A stretch of DNA of 64,000 nucleotides from Paludibacteraceae bacterium (GTDB taxonomy: Bacteria; Bacteroidota; Bacteroidia; Bacteroidales; Paludibacteraceae): the NCBI GenBank assembly GCA_024401535.1, contig JAKSKX010000004.1, positions 62,001 to 126,000 on the forward strand. The letters are read 5' to 3'. This document shows, piece by piece, positions 17,528-26,269 of this stretch (position 1 is the stretch's first letter; every line of letters begins with the position of its first letter). The notes below the pieces were generated by a model. It was not told the origin of the DNA. It saw nothing but the letters and a program-made list of their open reading frames with translations, and did not search any database. The position numbers and the translations under genes were made by a program.

Positions 17528-17998
17528 TTAGAAAGAAATACTCAAAACCTCTAGTTGCATCTTTCCAGCTGGAGTTGTAACCTCGGCAATTTCGCCCACC
17601 TTCTTACCAAGCAAAGCCTTGGCAATAGGAGTAGTTACGGAAATCTTAAGTTCCTTAAGGTTAGCCTCATGCTCAGACACTATTGTGTATGTCATCTTTG
17701 CATTAGTCTTAACGTTCTTCAACTCAACTTTGTTAAGAATCTGAACAGAATCAGTACTCAAACGAGATGTGTCTATAACCTTTGCATTGATAATCTTTTC
17801 CTTTAGCTGAGCAATTTTATCCTCAAGCAAACCTTGAGCCTCCTTAGCGGCATCATACTCAGCATTCTCAGATAGATCTCCTTTTTCACGAGCCTCTGCA
17901 ATCTGCTGAGATATTGCAGGACGGTCAACAGTCTCCATCTTACGAAGTTCCTCTTGCATCTTCTCAAGACCTTCTTTTGTTACATAAGAAACAGCCAT
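17528..17998 (-). CDS. greA: Transcription elongation factor GreA
   Basis: A 156-residue GreA. It binds the RNA polymerase secondary channel and stimulates transcript cleavage in backtracked complexes. The N-terminal coiled coil contains LEKMQEELRKMETVDRP and the acidic tip region AREKGDLSENAEYDAAKEAQ. The C-terminal FKBP-like domain has ISVTTPIAKALLGKKVGE. The length and motifs are standard. A TATCTTTG element on the minus strand at 18082-18089 is a probable promoter, leaving a leader of ~75 nt. It is followed by the HIT gene. Confidence 0.97.
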   Translation of the reverse strand: MAVSYVTKEGLEKMQEELRKMETVDRPAISQQIAEAREKGDLSENAEYDAAKEAQGLLEDKIAQLKEKIINAKVIDTSRLSTDSVQILNKVELKNVKTNAKMTYTIVSEHEANLKELKISVTTPIAKALLGKKVGEIAEVTTPAGKMQLEVLSISF

Positions 17999-18146
17999 AA
18001 TATTATATTTTAGTTTAGAAACACAATAAAAAATTAGAATCCTAACGTCTTAATGTTAGAACTCCATCTCGAATACGTCAGCAAAGATAGTACTTTTTGT
18101 TAACAAATGTACGAGTTCGTCAAAAAAATGTTTTCTATGAACAAAA

Positions 18147-18175
18147 AGGGAACAGCCTTTTCAAAACTGCTCCCT
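18147..18175 (-). terminator. Terminator of the perR-fprA-rbr operon
   Basis: On the minus strand AGGGAGCAG (18175-18167) pairs with CTGTTCCCT (18155-18147), with one G-U pair, followed by TTTTTG. It lies 27 nt past the rubrerythrin stop. Confidence 0.8.
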
Positions 18176-18202
18176 CTTGTACTATACAAAAATAACTTAA
18201 TG

Positions 18203-18751
18203 TTACTTTCCGAAATATCTGTTGTAAAGACCACGGAATCCCTGACCATGACGAGCCTCGTCCTTAGCCATCTCGTGAACTGTGTCGTGGATAGCGTCAA
18301 GGTTCTGAGCCTTTGCGTTCTTTGCGATACGGAACTTGTCCTCGCAAGCACCAGCCTCTGCATTCATTCTCTTCTCAAGGTTAGTCTTAGTGTCCCAAAC
18401 AACATCACCAAGAAGCTCTGCGAACTTAGCTGCATGCTCAGCCTCCTCAAAAGCGTAGCGCTTGAAAGCCTCAGCAATCTCAGGATAACCCTCACGATCA
18501 GCCTGGCGAGACATTGCAAGGTACATACCTACCTCTGAACACTCACCGTTGAAGTGTGCGTTAAGATCCTTGATCATCTCTGGATCACAACCCTTAGCAA
18601 CACCGATTTCATGCTCTGTTGCATAGTTAACAGGTGCTGTCTCGTCAAGCTCCTTGAACTTGCTTGCAGGAACCTTGCACTGTGGACACTTCTCTGGTGC
18701 GCTATCTCCCTCATGAACATAGCCGCATACTGTACAAATAAACTTAGCCAT
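18203..18751 (-). CDS. rbr: Reverse-type rubrerythrin (NADH peroxidase component)
   Basis: A 182-residue non-haem iron protein that reduces hydrogen peroxide in anaerobes. The rubredoxin-like iron site comes first ([20 protein letters not shown], residues ~6-25), then a four-helix ferritin-like domain with di-iron ligands ([44 protein letters not shown]). The rubredoxin domain is N-terminal, as in reverse rubrerythrins. It is the third gene of an operon with a PerR-type regulator and a flavodiiron protein, 35 nt downstream of the latter, consistent with induction by peroxide or oxygen. Confidence 0.93.
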   Translation of the reverse strand: MAKFICTVCGYVHEGDSAPEKCPQCKVPASKFKELDETAPVNYATEHEIGVAKGCDPEMIKDLNAHFNGECSEVGMYLAMSRQADREGYPEIAEAFKRYAFEEAEHAAKFAELLGDVVWDTKTNLEKRMNAEAGACEDKFRIAKNAKAQNLDAIHDTVHEMAKDEARHGQGFRGLYNRYFGK

Positions 18752-18786
18752 AATTATATTTTAATGTAAATAATTAATCTAAAACT

Positions 18787-19944
18787 TTATGCCAATACCT
18801 CCTTAGCCAAAGCCTCTAGTTGAGGCTCATTCTCTGGTTTCATGGCTGACTTGATTGTGACAACTGTATCACAGATCTTGATATCCTTCATTAGCTCCAA
18901 AGTTGCTCTCATAAATTTACCGGACATAGGAGTCCATGTTCCGTTTTCTATGATACCAACTGTACGCTTTTGATAGTTCTTGCTCTTCAAGTGAGAAAGG
19001 AAGCTCTCCATAGGAGGGAAAAGACCACCGTCGTAAGTAGGAGCAGCAATAATCATCTTGCCGTATCTGAAAGCATCCTCGATAACTTCAGCCTCATCAT
19101 CTCTGCTCAAATCACTTACAACAACCTTCTTTGCTCCCTGCTTCTCGAGTATCGAAGCTATTTTCTCTGCAGCCTTCTTTGTATTTCCATGGATGGAAGC
19201 ATAAGCCACAAGAACTCCCTCGCTCTCTACTCCATAGGAACTCCACGTATTGTAAAGATCTATATAGTAACCAAGGTTCTCCTTCAGTACCGGACCGTGC
19301 AAAGGTGCTATTGTATTTATATCCAATGCTGCCGCCTTCTTTAGCAAAGACTGAACCTGAACACCATACTTTCCACAGATGTTGAAATAGTATCTTCTTG
19401 CCTCGCATGCCCAGTCCCCGTCATACTTTGATATTGCACCGAACTTACCGAATCCGTCGGCAGCAAACAATACCTTCTCGCTGCTTTCATACGATACCAT
19501 AACCTCTGGCCAGTGAACCATAGGTGCAAATACAAAAGTTAGCTTATGCTTACCAAGGCTCAATGACTCTCCGTCCTTAACTTCAACTTTCTTTCCCTCT
19601 AGGTTGATGTCAAAGAACTGAGACATATATGTGAATGTCTTGGCATTTCCCACGATTTTTGCAGAAGGGAAAGACTCCATAGCCTTCACCATTGAACCTG
19701 CATGGTCTGGTTCCATGTGCTGGCATACGATATAGTTAAGTTCTCTGCCTCCTAAGGCCTTTTTAACATTATCCAACCATTCATCAGTCTTGCGTGCATC
19801 AACTGTATCCATTACAGCAGTCTGCTCATCAAGTATAACATAAGAGTTATAAGACATTCCCTCTGGGACAACATACTGACTCTCGAACAAGTCAATATCC
19901 AAATCATCTACTCCTACATACTTAATATTGTCCGAAATATTCAT
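18787..19944 (-). CDS. fprA: A-type flavoprotein / flavodiiron oxygen (or NO) reductase
   Basis: A 385-residue flavodiiron protein that reduces oxygen to water or nitric oxide to nitrous oxide. The N-terminal metallo-beta-lactamase-like domain keeps the di-iron ligands: HMEPDH (~residues 76-81), MVHWPE, FAADGFG and PLHGP. The C-terminal flavodoxin domain begins VLVAYASIHGNTKKAAEKIAS and binds FMN. There is no rubredoxin tail; the neighbouring rubrerythrin or a separate rubredoxin would donate electrons. It starts 3 nt after the stop codon of the PerR-like gene, so the two are tightly co-transcribed. Confidence 0.95.
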   Translation of the reverse strand: MNISDNIKYVGVDDLDIDLFESQYVVPEGMSYNSYVILDEQTAVMDTVDARKTDEWLDNVKKALGGRELNYIVCQHMEPDHAGSMVKAMESFPSAKIVGNAKTFTYMSQFFDINLEGKKVEVKDGESLSLGKHKLTFVFAPMVHWPEVMVSYESSEKVLFAADGFGKFGAISKYDGDWACEARRYYFNICGKYGVQVQSLLKKAAALDINTIAPLHGPVLKENLGYYIDLYNTWSSYGVESEGVLVAYASIHGNTKKAAEKIASILEKQGAKKVVVSDLSRDDEAEVIEDAFRYGKMIIAAPTYDGGLFPPMESFLSHLKSKNYQKRTVGIIENGTWTPMSGKFMRATLELMKDIKICDTVVTIKSAMKPENEPQLEALAKEVLA

Positions 19945-19947
19945 ATA

Positions 19948-20418
19948 TTAGATAAACTTTTGTTTTTTCTTCCTTTCTTCTTTTTCAGCACACTTTGGAC
20001 ATATTCCTCGAAAATAGAGGTCTGCGCTGTCGAATCTTGAATCGTTCTCCACCAACTTCTTTATTTCTGCCAATAGAGGTATTTCCGTTTCGAACAAGTC
20101 ATATATCTTGCAGCATTGTCTGCACTTATAGTGCGCATGATTTGAAGTGTCAGCATCGTAATAGCACACATTATCCTCCATGCTTAGCTCTTTTACCGCC
20201 TTTGCTTCGGCTAGGAGGTGCAGTGTATTATATACCGTTGTGCGTGATAGTGTCGAAACTGTTGGGTGCAAAGCCCTGTATATGTCGTTTATGGAAGGAT
20301 GGGTGCGATGGTTTGCCAAATACTCCATCACTGCCATTCTTTGAATACTTGGACGTATGTTGTGCGCCCTCAAATATTCCTCCACTTTCGTTTTGCTAAC
20401 TTTATCAGAAAATATCAT
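19948..20418 (-). CDS. perR: Fur family regulator, PerR-like
   Basis: A 156-residue Fur-superfamily repressor. The winged helix has RPSIQRMAVMEYLANHRTHP and RTTVYNTLHLL; a metal site has YYDADTSNHAHYKC, and structural zinc sites are CRQCC and CPKC. It heads an operon of peroxide and oxygen detoxification genes. A perfect 7-1-7 palindrome like the PerR box lies 10 nt upstream of its ATG, so peroxide-responsive autoregulation is likely. PerR rather than Fur is inferred from this context; the C-terminal tail (KEERKKKQKFI) is basic. Confidence 0.88.
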   Translation of the reverse strand: MIFSDKVSKTKVEEYLRAHNIRPSIQRMAVMEYLANHRTHPSINDIYRALHPTVSTLSRTTVYNTLHLLAEAKAVKELSMEDNVCYYDADTSNHAHYKCRQCCKIYDLFETEIPLLAEIKKLVENDSRFDSADLYFRGICPKCAEKEERKKKQKFI

Positions 20419-20427
20419 ATACAGAAT

Positions 20428-20442
20428 TTGTAATCATTACAA
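20428..20442. promoter_or_regulatory. PerR-box operator
   Basis: TTGTAATCATTACAA is a perfect 7-1-7 inverted repeat, differing from the PerR consensus TTATAATNATTATAA by one symmetric base per arm. It lies between the regulator gene's ATG and its upstream region, where binding would block transcription. Confidence 0.75.
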
Positions 20443-20518
20443 TTTTCGAATGATGCAAAAGTAGTAACATTTTTAATAATATGCAATGTTTGTCATCACT
20501 AAATAATTCTTCAAACAA

Positions 20519-20553
20519 AAAAGGCTACACAACTTGACGTTACGTAGCCTTTT
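20519..20553 (-). terminator. Terminator of the rhodanese-like gene
   Basis: AAAAGGCTAC (20519-20528) pairs perfectly with GTAGCCTTTT (20544-20553); the T-run follows on the minus strand, 26 nt beyond the stop. Confidence 0.85.
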
Positions 20554-20578
20554 AATAGCCTATATAGTAAGAACACTA

Positions 20579-21055
20579 TTACTGATTGTCCATTGCAGCC
20601 TGCAAATCAGCTATCTTTGAAAGATTGATGATAGTATTCTTCTTACCGAAACCAACCTGTGAAGCATGACCTGCGATATCACGAGTGTAAGCGAAGTTAG
20701 TGTTACCATACAAGAACACAGCTACGTTCTTGTCACCTGCCAACTCAAGCAATCTCTTTGGCCAAGTACCACCCAACTTTGGATCTAGATCTTTGGCATT
20801 AACTGTCTTGCCATCAGCATTGAATACTGATAAGTTTTTAGCGCCATCAAGATGTCCTGTATCATAATCCTCTGGAGAACGAAGATCTACAAGAATTGCA
20901 TTTGGCAATCTGTTCTTGTATGCGTTGATAAACTTCTGTGCATTGTCCATCTGGATAAATGGATCCAACTCATCATCATTGCCTCCACAGCTAACAGCAA
21001 CCAAAGACATTAGTGCCAAGCTGATAAGTAGAAAATAATTTCTTAAAGCTTTCAT
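20579..21055 (-). CDS. Rhodanese-like lipoprotein lacking the catalytic cysteine
   Basis: A 158-residue lipoprotein (LVAVSC, Cys23; then GGNDDE) with one rhodanese fold: AILVDLRSPEDYDTGHLDGAKNL is the typical first half. Where active enzymes have a Cys-containing loop (CxxGxR-like), this one reads FLYGNTNFAYTRDIAG, with no cysteine. It is therefore unlikely to transfer sulfur and may be a binding or sensing protein at the envelope. It is monocistronic, with its own terminator. The function is unknown. Confidence 0.75.
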   Translation of the reverse strand: MKALRNYFLLISLALMSLVAVSCGGNDDELDPFIQMDNAQKFINAYKNRLPNAILVDLRSPEDYDTGHLDGAKNLSVFNADGKTVNAKDLDPKLGGTWPKRLLELAGDKNVAVFLYGNTNFAYTRDIAGHASQVGFGKKNTIINLSKIADLQAAMDNQ

Positions 21056-21130
21056 AAAACTAAATACCTGATTATATAAATTTAATAAAACTAAAAGTCT
21101 CTCTATACGACTGCAAATATATAAAAAACT

Positions 21131-22246
21131 TTACTTGTGTGTAATAACTCGCGAAGTTTTTATTCCTTTTGCCTTGATTTCTTCCACCGAAGCAACCATT
21201 TTTTCAGCAAGGGAAGCAAAGGCCAAACCCGTCATACTCTCTGTGTCAAGGGCAATAGGAGCGCCTGAATCACCGCACTCGCAAATGGACTGGACAATAG
21301 GAATTTGACCAAGCAAAGGCACATTCATCTCCTCAGCCAATCGCTTGCATCCTTCCTTTCCGAACAGATAGTACTTGTTCTGCGGCAATTCGGCCGGAGT
21401 AAACCATGCCATGTTCTCTACAAGTCCTATAATAGGGACATTCACCTTTTCTCCTGTGAACATTGCTATGCCTTTGCGCGCATCGGCAAGTGCAACCTCC
21501 TGGGGCGTGCTGACTACAATGGCGCCTGTCAATGCAAGCGTCTGGACAAGTGTCAAGTGAATGTCACTAGTACCAGGAGGAAGGTCAAGAAGGAAATAGT
21601 CCAACTCTCCCCAGTTTGCATCGGTAATCAGCTGCTTCAACGCATTGCTAGCCATACCTCCGCGCCATAGCACAGCGTCCTTTGGATTTACAAAGAAACC
21701 GATGGAAAGCATCTTGACACCGTACTTCTCCTCTGGTCTGATAAGTTCTCTGCCCTCAGCGTTCTTATCCTCAAGTATAGGTCTTGCATCCTCAAGTCCA
21801 AACATCTTAGGTACTGAAGGACCGAATATGTCAGCGTCAAGAAGTCCTACCTTGTATCCTGCCTGAGCAAGTGCCACAGCTAGATTTGCAGATACAGTTG
21901 ATTTTCCTACACCACCCTTTCCAGAGGAAATTGCAATGATGTTCTTTACTCCAGGAAGCGGATTGTCAGGATCTTTCTTTGGGGCAGCTACTCGGAATTT
22001 TGGAGTGATTGCTACGTTTATCTCCCCCTCATCCGCGATATAGTGCTTGATACTTGTCTCTGCAGCCTTTAGCAGTGACTTGGCAAACGGATCGTTTTCC
22101 TTCTCAAAAATGATTGAAAAAGAGACGTTGTTGCCATCTATTCTAATGTTGTCCTCTATCATCTCTGACGACACAATATCTTTGCCTGTGCCGGGATATC
22201 TCACGTGGGACAATGCGTCTAGTATAAGTTGTGGATATAAAGCCAT
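21131..22246 (-). CDS. mrp: Mrp/NBP35-type iron-sulfur carrier ATPase
   Basis: A 371-residue P-loop ATPase that binds and hands on iron-sulfur clusters. The N-terminal MIP18 (DUF59) domain (MALYPQLILDALSHVRYPGT) precedes the ATPase domain with the deviant Walker A motif SSGKGGVGKSTVSANLA, LLDADIFGPSVP, and LLDLPPGTSD. No CxxC pair is evident near the C-terminus, which reads ENMAWFTPAELPQNKYYLFG. The frame extends to 22267, but that ATG would lie at or before the predicted transcription start (promoter 22271-22300), so the start at 22246, which also matches the usual family N-terminus, is chosen. Confidence 0.92.
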   Translation of the reverse strand: MALYPQLILDALSHVRYPGTGKDIVSSEMIEDNIRIDGNNVSFSIIFEKENDPFAKSLLKAAETSIKHYIADEGEINVAITPKFRVAAPKKDPDNPLPGVKNIIAISSGKGGVGKSTVSANLAVALAQAGYKVGLLDADIFGPSVPKMFGLEDARPILEDKNAEGRELIRPEEKYGVKMLSIGFFVNPKDAVLWRGGMASNALKQLITDANWGELDYFLLDLPPGTSDIHLTLVQTLALTGAIVVSTPQEVALADARKGIAMFTGEKVNVPIIGLVENMAWFTPAELPQNKYYLFGKEGCKRLAEEMNVPLLGQIPIVQSICECGDSGAPIALDTESMTGLAFASLAEKMVASVEEIKAKGIKTSRVITHK

Positions 22247-22270
22247 TTGGTTATTGTTATGTTGCAACTA

Positions 22271-22300
22271 CAAAATTATATCTTTATTTGTTATTAGCAA
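22271..22300 (-). promoter_or_regulatory. Promoter of mrp
   Basis: On the minus strand TTG (22300-22298), a 19-bp spacer and TAATTTTG (22278-22271) match the Bacteroidetes consensus. The start near 22264 gives a very short leader to the chosen ATG. Confidence 0.7.
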
Positions 22301-22339
22301 GCATCTAAATGCGTTAAAACTAAAAATAGGCGGCAAATA

Positions 22340-22474
22340 GTCAAAAAAGGCGGCTCTATACAGAGTCGCCTTTATACAAAAATTTTCACAATTAAGATTA
22401 GATTAAATTCGGGATTAGTAACAGTATAACAAATAATTAATCAAAATCTAAAGGAACAAGTCATTGCCCGTTCC
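22340..22474 (-). ncRNA. Candidate small RNA upstream of mrp
   Basis: A TATCTTTG -7 element (22487-22480, minus strand) is followed by ~135 nt without an ORF and then a 12-bp hairpin (22373-22362 with 22357-22346, one mismatch) and six Ts. The 5' end can fold as GGAAC...GTTCC. Because mrp has its own promoter downstream, this looks like an independent short transcript. A leader/attenuator for mrp is the alternative. No -33 TTG is present at the expected spacing. Confidence 0.4.
22346..22373 (-). terminator. Hairpin ending the candidate sRNA
   Basis: Arms AAAGGCGGCTCT (22346-22357) and AGAGTCGCCTTT (22362-22373) with a 4-nt loop. The strong T-run is on the minus strand, although the central mismatch is a G-U pair only on the plus strand. 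Confidence 0.65.
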
Positions 22475-22487
22475 ATATGCAAAGATA

Positions 22488-22776
22488 TAACATTTAATTT
22501 GACTTAATATAGAAAAATTAAACAAATAGAGTATATAATACTTTTAGAAAATAATTTTTTTACTACTTGTACAATTTTTGACCAAATGCACCTATTTTAT
22601 TTTTCACTTGAAACTAAAAAACACTCAAAAAAAAAATCTTAAAGAGGCAGAATAACGACTTCAAATACAATGACTAAAAAATATTTCCGCTCTATAAATG
22701 GCTGAGAGACTAAAAAACAACAGAAATACAGGAACAATAAAAAATTGACACGCAAACACAATTTGTCAAAATACAT
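22488..22776. other. AT-rich gap between divergent units, no gene seen
   Basis: Nearly 300 bp of A/T-rich DNA with homopolymer runs. No ORF with a ribosome site, tRNA or repeat was recognised. Confidence 0.5.
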
Positions 22777-22840
22777 TAATTTTGCATTTGATTACATTAT
22801 TACAAAAAAGCAAAAATTACAGTACATAAATATAGCAACT

Positions 22841-23599
22841 ATGAAATACTGGTTTGTATTTAACTCAAAGATGGAAATACTGCTACAGAAACAGGGCGAG
22901 GCATACAATATTCCATGCTGTGACAGCCTGCCGTTCGAAACAACGGGAGAGCCTATAGAACTCCCTAAATTCTGCGATATGGACGCATTAGCAGTAAACA
23001 CAAACATTGAATTCTGTGAGGGATATGAATACTCCGGACTCAGAAACTCATATTTTATTCTTCCTTTCGAGGAATACTACGCTGCCGGAAAAGCGGCGGA
23101 ATTAATATCTTTCCACAACAATACCAGATATTGTGCAAGATGCGGAAAAGAAATGTATAGAAAGACAAACATCAGCCGCGAATGTACCGGATGCGGAAAG
23201 GAAATCTGGGCACCCGTACAACCTGCAATCATAGTGCTTGTACAGCGAGGCAGAGACGAAGTTCTGCTGGTCAGGGCACAAAACTTTACACGCCCATATC
23301 ATGGACTTGTCGCCGGATTCGTAGAGACAGGGGAAAGCCTAGAGGAATGTGTAAGACGTGAGGTAAAGGAAGAAACAGGACTCAACATCAAAAACATACG
23401 ATACTACAAATCTCAACCTTGGCCTTATCCTAACAATATTATGTGCGGATTCTATGCCGAATATGAAAGCGGAGAAATAAAGATACAGGAAGAAGAGATA
23501 AAGTCCTGCAACTGGTACAATCGAAATGCAATGCCAGACATTCCACCTAAACTTTCCATGGCCCGAATGCTTATAGACAACTGGTTGGAAAATATGTAA
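22841..23599 (+). CDS. nudC: NADH pyrophosphatase NudC
   Basis: A 252-residue Nudix hydrolase that cleaves NADH to NMNH and AMP and can remove NAD caps from RNA. A four-cysteine zinc ribbon (CARCGKEMYRKTN..CTGCGKE) precedes the Nudix box GFVETGESLEECVRREVKEE, and the NudC signature SQPWPYP follows. The frame can be extended to a TTG at 22745, but a TAATTTTG promoter element at 22777-22784 lies inside that extension. The ATG at 22841 (MKYWFVFNSKMEILL) is therefore the better start. It is the only plus-strand gene between 6 and 29 kb. Confidence 0.93.
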   Translation: MKYWFVFNSKMEILLQKQGEAYNIPCCDSLPFETTGEPIELPKFCDMDALAVNTNIEFCEGYEYSGLRNSYFILPFEEYYAAGKAAELISFHNNTRYCARCGKEMYRKTNISRECTGCGKEIWAPVQPAIIVLVQRGRDEVLLVRAQNFTRPYHGLVAGFVETGESLEECVRREVKEETGLNIKNIRYYKSQPWPYPNNIMCGFYAEYESGEIKIQEEEIKSCNWYNRNAMPDIPPKLSMARMLIDNWLENM

Positions 23600-23604
23600 A
23601 ATCA

Positions 23605-23637
23605 AAAGAGGAGGCAATTTTGAATTGTCTCCTCTTT
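23605..23637. terminator. Bidirectional terminator after nudC and the pectate lyase gene
   Basis: AAAGAGGAGGCAAT (23605-23618) pairs with ATTGTCTCCTCTTT (23624-23637), one G-U, 5-nt loop. It sits between two convergent genes. Confidence 0.85.
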
Positions 23638-23667
23638 CTTAAATTAATAGAAAGTATGAAAATGATT

Positions 23668-26256
23668 TTACTTGATTATTAAGGCGTAAACATTCAATGT
23701 ATCGCCCTTTGTGATTGTATGGCTTCCAGTTTTCAACTTAACTGAAGCTATACCATCGCCATTAGCCTCAACAGAAACTCCATCAACCTTTACCTTTCCA
23801 TTTGCAATATCTGTTACCAAATAAAGTGTCTTTTCAACAGAAATAGTGAAAGATATTGTAGTGGAAGACTCCATCTTGATAGCTGAAGAATAAGTGACAC
23901 CGTTGTAAGTCTTGGCTGCTATACCACTCTTCATATTTGCGGAGACAGTAAAGAAACCAGTCTTGTCAACAGCACCATTGTCAAAAGTCAATGTCTGGTC
24001 CGAAGAAAGGTCAATGTCCGAATCAGCTGTGCTATTGCCAGGATTTACTGCTGGATTTTCATTCGTATTACCGTTTTCATTGCTATTATTGTTCACTTCT
24101 CCGCTATTGCTGTCAACAGGAATAGAAACCTCAGAATCATTTATACAAGTCAAAGACATTGCTGTAATAGAACTCTCCTTGTCCTTAGAGCCTGAACCAA
24201 TGAAGTAAGTGCCGGCACCTATGTTGAAAGATGCAGAGCCAGAAATCTGACCAATCTTTGTTCCGTCTGCAGCCATTAGGTATGGACCACCATAGCTGTC
24301 CGAACCTGCTGAAAGTGTGATCTTGCAGCTTTTATCTATACGGAATGTAATACCCTGTCCTTTGAACTTGCCTGACTTTGTATTTATGTTGGTGTATGCA
24401 ATACCCTTTTCATTTGATCCTATTGTAGCGTTATACTTGCAAGAACTCATGTCTATTGTACCACTTACACTGTTGACATTCATAGATGTGTTTGTAACCT
24501 TGTTCTGCTTCATTACACCTGAATACATCAAACACTCTTTTCTTGCTGTTACAGCGTCTGTTATGTACGCATCTGTCTTCTTTTTAGCCGCGTCATAATA
24601 GAACAACTTGGAATCTGTATCGAACTTGCTAAAGTCAATACTTCGTGCAGAGAACTTACAGTTGTTAGAAACAATCTGGTCTCTTGTCTTTGCTATGACA
24701 GCATCATTAGTCTCAAAACAAGCGTAATAGATGTCTCCGAAACTCTTTGAAACACCACCTGATGTTGTCTGGCATACGTTTTTGCATCCATCAAAGTAGT
24801 TGTACTCAGAGAATCTGTAGGAATTAGCTCTACATGACGCAATATAGCTCAAACTTGCCTCTTTGTCAGTCATATCTCCGAACACATAATTGTTGTAGAA
24901 GTGGAAGTTAGCATTACGAAGCAAAGGCACACGAGAAGCACAATTCTTCCAAATGTTATGATGGAAAGATATGTTGAACTGAAGCGATGCATCACTAGAA
25001 CCTATCAAATTAGTCTTGTGTCCATACTCAAAATAACAGTAGCTCATAGTGAAATACTGACCTCTCTTGAAGTCGCAGGAACCGTCACCCTCTTTCTTGT
25101 CACTTTCAGCCGGATTAGCGCAATAACCTTGCTTGAAAGAACAGTGGTGAACCCAGCATCTTTCTACGGAAGCACTTAAATCAGATGTCACACTCGAAGA
25201 AGCCTGTGTACCCTCCATTCCAATTGCATCTTCCGGATAGTCGTCAAATAATAGGTTTCTTGCCTCGAAACTCTTTCCGTACTTGTCATCAGAACATATA
25301 AAATGGAATCCCCATCCATAGATTTGAGCATCATAACCAACTCCTTCTAGTGTTAGGTTCTGAGCATTCTTCATTCTTGCCAAATGACCATTATCACCAA
25401 CGGAACCTCCGTTATCTGTAGAGTTATATGCTGTCAAACCCTCCGGACTTGTAACCTTGCCAATAAAGCGTATAACAACAGGATGCTCCTTAGTTATAGC
25501 AAAAATACCTTTGCTTGCAGCGTCTGCAGTGTATGTGTTGCTCGTAGAACTTGAATACTGGTTATTGTTAAGAATCCAACCTATACCCTTTCCAGCACTC
25601 TCGTAACCTGGCACTGTAACGCTGTTCTTGTTCTCTTCAGTTACATATATTACGATGGCTCCATCCTTTAGTGTACCGTCATCCTTGTACGCTCCGACGC
25701 CGTTAGTGTAGTTAAAATGTGCATAGCCGCTACGATCAAAAGCACTGACCTTTATGTTGTCAATCTCTGTTGAGGCTGCATCAATTTCCTTGCCAGATTT
25801 CGTAGGCACAACCATCAATGAATAGCTTCCAGCCTTCAATCCAAGAGCGTCCACTCTGTATGCACTACCCTGCTTTCTTACCAATTCGGCATCTACCAAA
25901 CTGTACTCTGAAGCGTCATTCCTCTTGGTATATACGTTATAACCGTCTGCACCGCTAAATGAATTCCACTCTGCGTAAAGACTTTCAAACCAGCCATCAG
26001 CAAGGGAAACCTTTACCTTGTTGGCATTGTCCTTAACCTTATAGAAAGATATGTTGTCAACATTTGCATCAAAAGACTCTGTTCCGGAGTTCATTTTCAA
26101 ATCGAAAATATTGCCGTCCTTAAAGTCTATACTTTCTATATTTGACACATTGTAAGTGGTAGAATTACCGTTATTATACTGAATCTTGACTCTGTTTTCA
26201 GCCTGCATTGTCAAAGATATGCAAGCAGCTGATATAAATGCAAAAATCTTGTTCAT
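23668..26256 (-). CDS. Secreted pectate lyase (PL1) with C-terminal accessory domains
   Basis: An 862-residue extracellular lyase that should cleave polygalacturonate. The signal peptide is MNKIFAFISAACISLTMQA. Next comes a short motif shared with the upstream gene (VKIQYNNGN...IESIDF), a fibronectin-III-like stretch (~80-170), and the PL1 beta-helix (~175-550). Catalytic region: SFHHNIWKNCASRVPLLR and FHFYNNYVF near residue 440, plus CWVHHCSFKQGYC. The C-terminal third carries two beta-rich domains that may bind carbohydrate, joined by an Asn/Pro-rich linker (~690-725). The frame reaches 26283, but AAGGAGG sits 8 nt before the ATG at 26256. No T9SS domain is apparent at the C-terminus (VYALIIK). 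Confidence 0.85.
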   Translation of the reverse strand: MNKIFAFISAACISLTMQAENRVKIQYNNGNSTTYNVSNIESIDFKDGNIFDLKMNSGTESFDANVDNISFYKVKDNANKVKVSLADGWFESLYAEWNSFSGADGYNVYTKRNDASEYSLVDAELVRKQGSAYRVDALGLKAGSYSLMVVPTKSGKEIDAASTEIDNIKVSAFDRSGYAHFNYTNGVGAYKDDGTLKDGAIVIYVTEENKNSVTVPGYESAGKGIGWILNNNQYSSSTSNTYTADAASKGIFAITKEHPVVIRFIGKVTSPEGLTAYNSTDNGGSVGDNGHLARMKNAQNLTLEGVGYDAQIYGWGFHFICSDDKYGKSFEARNLLFDDYPEDAIGMEGTQASSSVTSDLSASVERCWVHHCSFKQGYCANPAESDKKEGDGSCDFKRGQYFTMSYCYFEYGHKTNLIGSSDASLQFNISFHHNIWKNCASRVPLLRNANFHFYNNYVFGDMTDKEASLSYIASCRANSYRFSEYNYFDGCKNVCQTTSGGVSKSFGDIYYACFETNDAVIAKTRDQIVSNNCKFSARSIDFSKFDTDSKLFYYDAAKKKTDAYITDAVTARKECLMYSGVMKQNKVTNTSMNVNSVSGTIDMSSCKYNATIGSNEKGIAYTNINTKSGKFKGQGITFRIDKSCKITLSAGSDSYGGPYLMAADGTKIGQISGSASFNIGAGTYFIGSGSKDKESSITAMSLTCINDSEVSIPVDSNSGEVNNNSNENGNTNENPAVNPGNSTADSDIDLSSDQTLTFDNGAVDKTGFFTVSANMKSGIAAKTYNGVTYSSAIKMESSTTISFTISVEKTLYLVTDIANGKVKVDGVSVEANGDGIASVKLKTGSHTITKGDTLNVYALIIK

Positions 26257-26269
26257 AGTCATCTCCTCC

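Noticed and set aside
22745-22840. N-terminal extension of NudC from a TTG codon
   Set aside because: A promoter -7 element (22777-22784) lies within it and the extension does not match NudC proteins.
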